This document shows positions 1 through 6,434 of a DNA stretch of 13,549 bases, in pieces (within the stretch, counting starts at the first letter, position 1; each line of letters starts with the position of its first letter). The notes beneath the pieces are model-generated. The model made no database searches. It was not told where the DNA came from and worked only from the letters and a program-made list of their open reading frames with translations. The stretch lies in the NCBI GenBank assembly GCA_945787595.1, contig CALZJV010000245.1, positions 1 through 13,549 on the forward strand, given 5' to 3'. The stretch comes from an uncultured Desulfobacterales bacterium. Lineage in GTDB: Bacteria; Desulfobacterota; Desulfobacteria; Desulfobacterales; JAFDCJ01. The translations under genes were made by a program, and so were the position numbers.

Positions 1-1
1 A

Positions 2-889
2 GTGGCGGCTGAGAGCGAAGAAGAATACATCGAAAGCGTTAAGGATGCCGATGCGATCCTGAGTCACGGCGGGGGGATTAAGATCAGCCAAAAGATTGTT
101 GCGTCGCTTCAAAATTGCAAGATTATCGCTTTGCCATCTGTGGGCTTTGACAGTGTAGACATTACAGCGGCTACAGAAAGAAACATATGGGTGACGAATA
201 CTCCGGATGTTTTCATTGAAGAGGTTGCCGACCACACGATGACGCTGTTGCTGGCATCCTGGAGACGGCTTATAACTCAAGACGATATGGTACGTACGGG
301 CAGGTGGATCGAAGCACGGCCCATGCTAAATCAGTTTCCCAGGCTCTATGGCCAGACCGTCGGGTTTATTGCCTTTGGAAACATACCAAAGGCCGTGTGT
401 CGTCGTGCCAAGGCTTTCGGATTAAACCTGATGGCATTCGATCCCTACATACATGAATTGGAAATGATCAAATACGATGTCGAGCCCGTTGCCCAACTTT
501 CTGAATTGTTGTCGCGGTCAGACTTTGTCTCCGCCCACCTTCCCTTGTCCGATCAGACATACAAGATGATATCTGAAGCGGAATTCAAGCAGATGAAATC
601 CACGGCTGTCTTCCTTAACACCGGAAGAGGTAGCACTGTAGATGAAACCGCACTTATTAAAGCCTTACAGGAAAATTGGATTGCTTTTGCAGGACTGGAT
701 GTATTCGAAAAAGAACCTATTGATCCCGGCAATCCGCTTCTGAAAATGGAAAATGTGATCTTAACGGCCCACGCGGCGTCGGCTTCAGCCAGAATGCCGG
801 TAGAGGCCAGGCGGCGAGCAGCTCGTGAAATAGTGAGAGTCCTTCAAGGGCAAAAGCCCATTTCACCGGTCAATCGTATCTCATCCTAA
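2..889 (+). CDS. D-isomer-specific 2-hydroxyacid dehydrogenase, 5'-truncated by window edge
   Basis: This is an NAD-dependent dehydrogenase of the D-3-phosphoglycerate/C-terminal-binding-protein family, which reduces 2-keto acids to D-2-hydroxyacids or the reverse. The visible 295 residues begin at a GTG at the window edge. The family normally has about 30-40 more N-terminal residues, so the true start probably lies outside. Numbering from that GTG, the catalytic triad is present: Arg209 (NTGRGSTVDE), Glu238 (DVFEKEP) and His257 (LTAHAAS). Asp147 (AFDPY) after the second Rossmann strand points to NAD rather than NADP. The dinucleotide loop is unusual: the family GxGxxG reads A124-F-G-N-I-P129, so its first and last glycines are replaced. 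The gene converges on the ispD-like gene and the two coding ends overlap by 9 bp. Family assignment is firm; the substrate is unknown. Confidence 0.88.
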   Translation: MAAESEEEYIESVKDADAILSHGGGIKISQKIVASLQNCKIIALPSVGFDSVDITAATERNIWVTNTPDVFIEEVADHTMTLLLASWRRLITQDDMVRTGRWIEARPMLNQFPRLYGQTVGFIAFGNIPKAVCRRAKAFGLNLMAFDPYIHELEMIKYDVEPVAQLSELLSRSDFVSAHLPLSDQTYKMISEAEFKQMKSTAVFLNTGRGSTVDETALIKALQENWIAFAGLDVFEKEPIDPGNPLLKMENVILTAHAASASARMPVEARRRAAREIVRVLQGQKPISPVNRISS

Positions 890-1555
890 ACATTCCTCAA
901 ACAGTTCATTCGCTATGACGAGATCCGATCTGTGTGTGACTTTGATATTCGAAGGATCGCCAGGGACGATCATAATGTCGTGTGAAGTCATATTGGCCAC
1001 AATTTCGCTGTCATCAGTCGGCACAAAATACTTTTCCTTGACTGCCGTTTCCATGGCCTGTTTCAAGATTTCACGGTAATAGCCCTGGGGGGTTTGTGCA
1101 ATCCATGTTTTTGTTCTGGGCAAGGTACCGGTGATCATCAGGGATTGATTGTCGGTTATCTTTACTGTGGCGGTTGGATTGATTGCCGTCATTGCCGCAC
1201 CGGTTTTTTTTACACAAGAAATTAATTTTTTTATCAGGTCGGGTGTTACCAATGGTCTGGCGCCATCATGGGTAATTAATATATCACCGGAAGAAGCGTT
1301 TAGTGCATTTAAAAGGGATTCTATTCGCTGCTTTCCGCCGATAACAATCTTTACGATATTAAACTCTGAGGTCAGTCTCTCATACGTTTGCCTGTCTGAA
1401 TCTCTGGCAGTTACGATTATTTCTTCGATTTCACGACAGGCAAGAAATCTTTCCAAGGTTCGGATTAACAGTGGTTTTCCCCGAACCGGTTCAATCATTT
1501 TGTTTTTTCCAAAGCGTGTGGAAGAACCTGCAGCGGTTATCAAAGCGGATATCAT
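881..1555 (-). CDS. IspD-like (2-C-methyl-D-erythritol 4-phosphate type) cytidylyltransferase
   Basis: This is a 224-residue nucleotidyltransferase of the IspD/TarI family, which joins CTP to a polyol phosphate to give a CDP-alcohol and pyrophosphate. Visible blocks are the CTP loop AAGSSTRFG (residues 8-16), GGKQRIESLLNAL (about 73-85), HDGARP (96-101, with the metal Asp97), AQTPQGYY (about 153-160), TDD (170-172) and NIKVT (203-207). The loop after AAGSSTRFG is two residues shorter than in classical IspD, and the usual PKQ reads NKM. HDAARP has become HDGARP and the DTIK segment reads PTATVK. ATG at 1555 is preferred because GGTGAG lies just upstream; TTG at 1573 is possible. It lies downstream of the DXR-like gene, separated by a repeat. 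It could be true IspD, a ribitol-phosphate (TarI-like) enzyme or an enzyme for a related polyol phosphate. Confidence 0.85.
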   Translation of the reverse strand: MISALITAAGSSTRFGKNKMIEPVRGKPLLIRTLERFLACREIEEIIVTARDSDRQTYERLTSEFNIVKIVIGGKQRIESLLNALNASSGDILITHDGARPLVTPDLIKKLISCVKKTGAAMTAINPTATVKITDNQSLMITGTLPRTKTWIAQTPQGYYREILKQAMETAVKEKYFVPTDDSEIVANMTSHDIMIVPGDPSNIKVTHRSDLVIANELFEECLG

Positions 1556-1585
1556 GATCTCACCATTTCGCAATGATTGAATACT

Positions 1586-1790
1586 TAATTCTACTTTGTC
1601 ACATAGTCATAGCAAAATATTTTATTCGAATTTCTAAAGGGTGTAGGTTTAATTGCGAAAATGATCTAAAATTTAAAATGAACTAAAATGAGCTAAAATT
1701 GTGGTATTCTGTCAATTTTATAAAAAAAAGATAGAGCGTAGCGTTTCCTTAATTTTAGTCATTTTAGGCAATTTAGGTCACTTTAGGCAT
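1586..1790. repeat. Intergenic inverted repeat with iterated-word arms (copy A)
   Basis: This roughly 205 bp repeat is homologous over its whole length to 6213-6408. Both copies begin TAATTCTACTTTGTCACA and end TTTAGGCATT. An A-rich left arm iterates a word near CTAAAATGAG (1658-1700). The right arm (1751-1789) iterates the inverse word, TTTTAGTCA/TTTAGGTCA. Between them is a centre containing GAGCGTAGCG (1734-1743). It lies between the DXR-like and IspD-like genes on their shared minus strand, so a transcript running through would carry a long imperfect hairpin. No coding potential is seen; the remainder of the gap up to 1856 shows nothing recognisable. Confidence 0.85.
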
Positions 1791-1856
1791 TCGCCTATTC
1801 CGCTATATCTGTCTGTTATAACAAGGGGCTGAAGCTAAAAATATTACAGAGCAGAA

Positions 1857-3005
1857 CTAATCATCCTTCCCGATCAGGGTTTTTGCATATGCTTGCGCCC
1901 ACTTTTCTGATTCAAGGATCGCATCAAGATCTGGATCGTGGATTAGATCGTGGGCATCCATCGTATTTTGGATGATTACCGGAATGTCCGTAAATTTAAT
2001 TTTTTTATCCATAAACGCCTTGACTGCCGTTGTATCGGCGCCATGAAATACGGCCGGCATCGTGCCCCCTTTTTCAATGACGTAATGGCCCATGGCAAGA
2101 CATGGGAATTTATCAAAAGGCGGCTTTTCAAAGGCAATTGGTTTTTCGAATAAATCAATGAAGGATCCTTTTGGAGAAACGCCTCTATGCGGGTAGAAGA
2201 GGGCATATTGGGTGTATCTTTTCATGTCTGCTGTGCCGAGTTCACAAATGATACTTCCATCTTTAAATTCCACCAGGGAATGGCAGAGATATTGAGGATG
2301 GACGACAATACTGATTTTATGAGCCGGGACATCAAAAAGCCATTTTGCTTCAATCACTTCAAATGCCTTGTTGACACATGTTGCGCTATCGACATTGATC
2401 TTCATGCCCATATCCCAAGAGGGCCGATTGAGTACGTCCTGCATGGTAACGTTTGATAGTCGCTGTTTTTCCATACCGGCTATCGGTCCTTTGCCCATGG
2501 TGAGGATAAGGCGGTCTATTTCATCCCTGGCACCGGCTTTTAAAGATTGAAATAGTGCCGAATGCTCGGAATCAATGGGAATTATGGGTACCTTATGTTT
2601 CTTGGCCAGCTGCATCACGATATTGCCGGCCAGGACCAAAGTTTCTTTGTTGGCAAGACCGATCTCTTTTCCAAGCTTGATCGCCTCAATGGTCGGCACA
2701 AGACCCGGTTTTCCAACAAGCGAATTTACGACCATATCGACGCGAGGGTCGGTGGCAGCCCTGACTATATTTTCTTCTCCGGCGAATACCTTGATATCAA
2801 CTTCCTTCGACAGGATCTCTGCGTTTGTTTCATCAGAAATAACGACATAGTCCGGTTGGAAATTTTTTATCTGATCTTTTAGGAGTTGAACATTTCGATG
2901 GGCGACCAGAGCGATGATATTGAACATGTCCGGAAATCGTTTCACTATATCCAATGTCTGTGTGCCAATCGATCCGGTAGAGCCTAATACTGCAATATTT
3001 TTCAT
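1857..3005 (-). CDS. Divergent 1-deoxy-D-xylulose 5-phosphate reductoisomerase-like protein (IspC/DXR family)
   Basis: This is a 382-residue protein of the DXR family (NADPH-dependent rearrangement plus reduction of a ketose phosphate). It has the NADPH loop GSTGSIG (8-14), LANKETLV (117-124) and the metal ligands Asp145, Glu147 (PIDSEHSA) and Glu216 (VNKAFEVIEA). Compared by eye with E. coli DXR, several conserved substrate positions differ. The loop TASGG reads TMGKG (169-173; S186 equivalent is Gly171), H209 is Arg194, S254 is Tyr239, and the C-terminal AANE block reads GADT (322-325). Ser207, Asn212, Lys213, Trp197 and His242 are kept. ATG at 3005 overlaps the vapC stop as ATGA with no clear ribosome site, which implies coupled re-initiation; the TTG at 3017 is less likely. 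The fold is certain. Whether DXP is the substrate is doubtful, and a paralogous ketose phosphate is plausible. Confidence 0.87.
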   Translation of the reverse strand: MKNIAVLGSTGSIGTQTLDIVKRFPDMFNIIALVAHRNVQLLKDQIKNFQPDYVVISDETNAEILSKEVDIKVFAGEENIVRAATDPRVDMVVNSLVGKPGLVPTIEAIKLGKEIGLANKETLVLAGNIVMQLAKKHKVPIIPIDSEHSALFQSLKAGARDEIDRLILTMGKGPIAGMEKQRLSNVTMQDVLNRPSWDMGMKINVDSATCVNKAFEVIEAKWLFDVPAHKISIVVHPQYLCHSLVEFKDGSIICELGTADMKRYTQYALFYPHRGVSPKGSFIDLFEKPIAFEKPPFDKFPCLAMGHYVIEKGGTMPAVFHGADTTAVKAFMDKKIKFTDIPVIIQNTMDAHDLIHDPDLDAILESEKWAQAYAKTLIGKDD

Positions 3006-3418
3006 TTCACATGCCAATTTTCTAACTTTAATCCCGAAAATTTATTAAAATCAGAGGTATTTCGCGTGACGAGTATTAAGCCATTTACTTTGGAGATAGC
3101 GGCTATCTGACCATCCACAAATGAAGGCATTAGTCCCAGGGATGTTAATCGGGCCCGCTCTTTGGCATGCCATTCGGCAGCTCGTTCGTCATAGGGTAAT
3201 ATGGTCATATTTGGCTTTAGCACACCGTGGAGAAATGTTTCGAGAATTTCGCGCTTACGCGAAACAGGAAGGCGTTGACAACCGTAAAAAAGCTCATGCC
3301 AAACGGGTGCGGCAGTGACGATTTCATGTTGATGACGCTCTGTTAATTTAAGTACCGATTTTCGAGGTGATGTTTTCACCGACTCCGACAAAACATTCGT
3401 GTCCAGCAAATATTTCAT
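3002..3418 (-). CDS. vapC: VapC-type PIN-domain toxin (predicted ribonuclease)
   Basis: This 138-residue PIN-domain protein is predicted to be the toxin of a type II toxin-antitoxin pair, cutting RNA (often tRNA in this family) with Mg2+. The four acidic positions of the PIN active site are visible: Asp6 in LLDTNVLSE, Glu42 in WHELFYG, Asp102 in SFVDGQIAAIS and Asp123 in TRNTSDF. The length is typical of the family and nothing indicates inactivation. ATG at 3418 shares its first base with the antitoxin stop (TGATG), and its own stop overlaps the ATG of the DXR-like gene (ATGA). Toxin and antitoxin are therefore made together, and the downstream enzyme probably depends on the same transcript. 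Confidence 0.92.
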   Translation of the reverse strand: MKYLLDTNVLSESVKTSPRKSVLKLTERHQHEIVTAAPVWHELFYGCQRLPVSRKREILETFLHGVLKPNMTILPYDERAAEWHAKERARLTSLGLMPSFVDGQIAAISKVNGLILVTRNTSDFNKFSGLKLENWHVK

Positions 3419-3699
3419 CAATACAACTCTCTTTCTCTGCCAAAAGAAGTATCTCGAAGCCCCTCAAAATCGTCATCAGCAATTTGTATACCCTCTTTTT
3501 CCATAGCGCTGCGAAATTTCATCAATGCACTCCAGAATCCTTTTTTTTTAAGCACCAACAGCTCGTATTCACGAATGGATAATAACACTGCAACCGGTTT
3601 ACCGTGCCTGGTCAATTGAACATAGGGTCCATCTTCAACACTATGGATGATAGCCGGAAGTTTGCTTTTTGCTTCAGCAATCGAAAATTGTTTTGCCAT
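3418..3699 (-). CDS. Phd/YefM-family antitoxin
   Basis: This 93-residue protein is the predicted antitoxin and autorepressor of the adjacent PIN toxin. The N-terminal half has the Phd/YefM DNA-binding pattern: FSIAEAKSKLPAIIHSVEDG, then VQLTRHGKPVAVLLSIREYELL. The C-terminal half (about residues 50-93) is charged and would wrap around the toxin. ATG at 3699 is preceded by AGGAGGG with 7 bases between, the best ribosome site on this strand. Pairing of a Phd/YefM-type antitoxin with a VapC-type PIN toxin is common. Family members usually repress their own promoter, which here would lie in the gap shared with gntR. Confidence 0.9.
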   Translation of the reverse strand: MAKQFSIAEAKSKLPAIIHSVEDGPYVQLTRHGKPVAVLLSIREYELLVLKKKGFWSALMKFRSAMEKEGIQIADDDFEGLRDTSFGRERELY

Positions 3700-3871
3700 C
3701 TGGTTGCCCTCCTAACCCCGATAAATTCCAATGGTGGCTACCCACCGGCTTTTGCAACGATAGGATAAACCGGAAACCCTTGTGTCAGACCTGCAACACC
3801 ATCAGTTGAATATAGCCATTTTTATGGACATAATCAAGCAATTTGTGGTGCCTTGAAAAAAATTGCTTATA

Positions 3872-3889
3872 TGCAAAATATTTATTGCA
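3872..3889. promoter_or_regulatory. Imperfect palindrome in the gap between antitoxin and gntR
   Basis: TGCAAAATATTTATTGCA is an 18 bp imperfect palindrome with perfect 5 bp ends (TGCAA/TTGCA). It lies in the 345 bp gap between the two diverging transcription units, just upstream of the predicted -10 of gntR and overlapping its -35. It could be an operator for the antitoxin-toxin complex or another factor. AT-rich sequence makes chance palindromes common, so this is tentative. Confidence 0.3.
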
Positions 3890-3915
3890 ATCAAAGGCCT
3901 GTTAGTTGTATATAC
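3885..3915 (+). promoter_or_regulatory. Predicted gntR promoter with GTATATAC operator over the -10 box
   Basis: TTGCAA (3885-3890) could be the -35 and TATATA (3909-3914) the -10, with an 18 bp spacer. The palindrome GTATATAC (3908-3915, preceded by TT) overlies the -10. HutC-subfamily GntR regulators such as TreR bind palindromes centred on GTATATAC-like cores. The same TTGTATATAC recurs at 8024-8033 before the transaldolase gene with the same promoter layout. This fits autoregulation by the adjacent GntR protein. The rest of the gap 3700-4044 shows nothing recognisable. Confidence 0.5.
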
Positions 3916-4044
3916 TTCTAAACTATTAAACAATTACCATTTTTGATATTGTTGCGGTCCAATTAAGCCTTTTGGGTATTTAAATGATTGGCCCCATCAC
4001 CCTGTCTGCCGGGCTACCGGGAAGCGATCAAAGGAGGGATAAAA

Positions 4045-4821
4045 TTGAAAATCGTTGACGCATCAAATCCCATACCAAAATATCTTCAAATCAGCGCCTG
4101 GCTGAGAGAGGTGATTCAAACCGGCCGTTACAAGGTCGGAGAGAGACTGCCATCAGAAGTTGCACTTTCCCAAATGTGTGGTGTTAATCGAAACACCCTG
4201 CGGCAGGCCATCACCGAATTAACGGCCGCAGGAATTTTAAGAAAAGAAAAAGGCACCGGAACCTTTGTCAGTGCTCCCGCACCTTCCGAAGTAAAACACA
4301 AACTTGAACGGATTTCCAGCTTCAGAGATATGTTGGGACAAAGTGGCATAAAGGCAAAAACCATCGTCGTTGAGAATGGTATCGAGACAGCCGATGATTA
4401 TGTGGCCAGGACCCTGTTTTTAGGCACCAACAAAAAGGTGATTGCGGTTCGACGAATCAGAGCCGGAAACGGCATACCTTATATTTTTGAAGAAAGCTTC
4501 TTGCCGGCGGATATGTTTGAGGGCTTTTTAAATTTTGATCTGACCGGCTCCATGTATGATATCATTTCCGAGCGCTTTGACGTTGTGCTTGCCAGGAGCA
4601 AACAGACCATCAGTGCCGTGAATATAAATAAAAGGATAGCCGGGATACTGGGAATTCCGGTAAATTCAGCTGCAATTTTTTCAGAATACGTGACGTTTGA
4701 CGACAAAAGCATTCCCGTGGAGATTTTGTACTCCTATTACCGGGGCGATAAGTATAAGCTCGAAATTGAGCTCGGACGGTATCATGCCAAACCGAACGGC
4801 GTCAGCATGACAGCGGAGTAG
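4045..4821 (+). CDS. GntR-family transcriptional regulator, HutC/UTRA subfamily
   Basis: This 258-residue cytoplasmic regulator has an N-terminal winged helix-turn-helix (about residues 9-77), with IPKYLQISAWLREVI, the conserved GERLPSEVALSQMCGVNRNT segment and ILRKEKGTGTFV closing the wing. A UTRA effector domain follows (about 95-250), with the typical IAVRRIRAGNGIPYIFEESFLP and SIPVEILYSYYRGDKYKLEIEL strands. TTG at 4045 is chosen because AGGAGGG (4032-4038) sits 6 bases upstream. An in-frame TTG at 3988 lacks a ribosome site and would add non-family sequence. UTRA domains usually bind small phosphorylated or amino compounds (PhnF, HutC, NagR, TreR). The gene leads the kinase/MttB/transaldolase cluster and is probably its repressor. 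Confidence 0.93.
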   Translation: MKIVDASNPIPKYLQISAWLREVIQTGRYKVGERLPSEVALSQMCGVNRNTLRQAITELTAAGILRKEKGTGTFVSAPAPSEVKHKLERISSFRDMLGQSGIKAKTIVVENGIETADDYVARTLFLGTNKKVIAVRRIRAGNGIPYIFEESFLPADMFEGFLNFDLTGSMYDIISERFDVVLARSKQTISAVNINKRIAGILGIPVNSAAIFSEYVTFDDKSIPVEILYSYYRGDKYKLEIELGRYHAKPNGVSMTAE

Positions 4822-4925
4822 GACCTCAGCGGGCGTTATCTGACAACATTATGATTTATTTTTGTGCATTTTGTGGCAAAAAATTGTATCGAGATATTTT
4901 CGCTATCATCCTATGATCAGATATC

Positions 4926-4961
4926 GTTGATTGGTTGATTAGTTGATTGGTTAAGTGGTTG
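4926..4961. repeat. 8 bp tandem word tract (GTTGATTG, 4.5 copies)
   Basis: The segment reads as consecutive 8-mers GTTGATTG, GTTGATTA, GTTGATTG and GTTAAGTG, then GTTG. It lies in the 326 bp gap between gntR and the kinase gene. No inverse arm was found nearby, so this would be a one-armed version of the word-iterated elements elsewhere in the window. The gap otherwise holds only the open segment at 5022-5120. Confidence 0.75.
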
Positions 4962-5021
4962 TAAATATGGATTTATCCCATATTTGCAAAATAATTGGAC
5001 ACTTCATGCTTTAACAATCGC

Positions 5022-5120
5022 ATGGATACGATCAAGATGCGGCCGCTGCCCAAAATGAGCTCCACAAAATCCCATGGTCTGCTGGAGATGGGCCATGCAA
5101 TCAGTCGGGTTGCCGCCTGA
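5022..5120 (+). other. Open 32-codon segment in frame with the kinase gene, ended by one TGA
   Basis: From ATG 5022 the frame reads 32 codons, ending ...GHAISRVAA, then TGA at 5118-5120. It then continues without interruption into the kinase reading frame. The peptide reads naturally across the stop as an amphipathic helix (AISRVAA, stop, LAELPEGTLLYQHL). A single CGA-to-TGA change would explain this. No ribosome site precedes ATG 5022. It may be the lost N-terminus of the kinase or chance. Confidence 0.3.
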
Positions 5121-5147
5121 TTGGCTGAGTTGCCGGAGGGCACATTG

Positions 5148-6215
5148 TTGTACCAACATCTTGCAGAACTCATTGAAGAATTATACGATCTGGGCCGGGT
5201 GCAGGAGGTTTATGAAATCTTCGGCGGTTACGTCAACCGCAGTTACGGGCTGGTGGTTCAAAGGGACGGAATCCGAAAAGACTATTTTTTACGCCGGTAT
5301 AAGCACAGCATTGCCGAAAACGAAATCAAATTCGAACATGCACTCATCAACCACTGCGCTGCCGGAGGGTTCACCATTGCCGCCGGGGTGATCACCAACC
5401 GGCAAGGCACAACGTACTTCAAACCGGCCAACAGCAAAAGCTTTTTCGCCGTTTATGAATTCCTTGAAGGTGAAGACAAATATACCTGGAATAACCCGAC
5501 TCTCAATGATGAGGAATTTGTTAGCGCATCGAAATCGCTTGCTGCTTTCCACACGGCCACGATAGGATTTGATCCAGGGAATTTCCGAAGGGTCGAGCCG
5601 CCGATACTTGATTTGCTGCCCACTTTTAGCCCAGGATTTAAGAAGTATGCACAAACCGGAGGTGACAGCAAATTTCATCGCTTCTTTTTGACTCATCTGG
5701 AAAACATCCTGGCGTCGGTAGAGAATACGCGGATTACGAAAGCGGTCGCCTCACACATGCCGCTTTGTCCGATCCATTGTGATTATCATCCCGGCAATCT
5801 TAAATTTAAACATAATCGTGTTGTGGGAATTTTTGACTTTGACTGGTCCAAGATCGACCTACGGTTATTTGATGTATGCATGGCAATCGATTATTTTTGC
5901 TGCAGTTGGGACAAAACAACCGACGGCGACCTGCGTCTGGAAAAAGCAACCCAATTCCTAAACGCCTATCAGGACCAATTACTCCAAACCGGCGGTTTGA
6001 AGCCTTTGAATGCGGAGGAAATCGGAAATATACCCGGCATGCTCACCGCTGCCAACTTGTGCATCATTAACTGGATTGTGTCCACTTTCTATGCGGATGA
6101 TGAATTAAGCGACGATGATTACCTGGCCTATCTCAAACACAGTGTCAGGCTTATGTATTCCATTGATAAGCAGCGGAGTACTATTTCGCAGATAGCTGGC
6201 GAACTGCTTAAATAA
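5148..6215 (+). CDS. APH/choline-kinase-fold small-molecule phosphotransferase
   Basis: This roughly 355-residue protein has the aminoglycoside phosphotransferase / homoserine kinase II / choline kinase fold, which phosphorylates a hydroxyl or amino group of a small substrate with ATP. The ATP-side loop is FGGYVNRSYGL near residues 25-35. The Brenner motif HCDYHPGN (210-217) supplies catalytic Asp212 and Asn217, and IFDFDWSKID supplies the metal Asp230. The acidic metal and catalytic positions are intact. TTG at 5148 is preferred because GGAGGG (5135-5140) sits 7 bases upstream; TTG 5145 or 5121 are alternatives in the same frame. The stop coincides with the first bases of repeat copy B. The neighbouring regulator and MttB-family gene suggest a metabolic kinase (sugar, amino alcohol or onium alcohol) rather than drug resistance. 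The substrate is unknown. Confidence 0.86.
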   Translation: MYQHLAELIEELYDLGRVQEVYEIFGGYVNRSYGLVVQRDGIRKDYFLRRYKHSIAENEIKFEHALINHCAAGGFTIAAGVITNRQGTTYFKPANSKSFFAVYEFLEGEDKYTWNNPTLNDEEFVSASKSLAAFHTATIGFDPGNFRRVEPPILDLLPTFSPGFKKYAQTGGDSKFHRFFLTHLENILASVENTRITKAVASHMPLCPIHCDYHPGNLKFKHNRVVGIFDFDWSKIDLRLFDVCMAIDYFCCSWDKTTDGDLRLEKATQFLNAYQDQLLQTGGLKPLNAEEIGNIPGMLTAANLCIINWIVSTFYADDELSDDDYLAYLKHSVRLMYSIDKQRSTISQIAGELLK

Positions 6216-6408
6216 TTCTACTTTGTCACAATATCAGAGCAAAATAAGTTATTCGAGTTTCAAAATGTTGTAATTTTGATTGAGAAAATGAGCTAAAATT
6301 TGAAATGAACTAAAATGAGCTAAAATTATGGTATTCTGTCATTTTTATAAAAACAGATAGAGCGCAGCGTTTCCTTAATTTTAGTCATTTTAGTTCACTT
6401 TAGGCATT
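6213..6408. repeat. Intergenic inverted repeat with iterated-word arms (copy B)
   Basis: This is the second copy of the 1586-1790 repeat, in the same orientation. It starts exactly at the kinase stop codon and ends 26 bp before the MttB-family start. The left arm (6285-6327) iterates a word near CTAAAATGAG. The right arm (6376-6407) carries the inverse: TGAACTAAAATGAG ahead of the centre is mirrored by CATTTTAGTTCA after it. The centre contains GAGCGCAGCG (6360-6369). It would form a long AT-rich hairpin between two genes likely to be co-transcribed. Confidence 0.85.
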
Positions 6409-6434
6409 TATTTATTATAATCGAGGATCTAAAG

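Noticed and set aside
1149..1580. 143-codon plus-strand open frame opposite the IspD-like gene
   Set aside because: The opposite strand carries all IspD motifs; this frame shows none of its own.
5118..5160. Selenocysteine recoding at TGA 5118
   Set aside because: The downstream stem is only 4 bp and a redox role is not expected in an APH-fold kinase; a nonsense change or chance is simpler.
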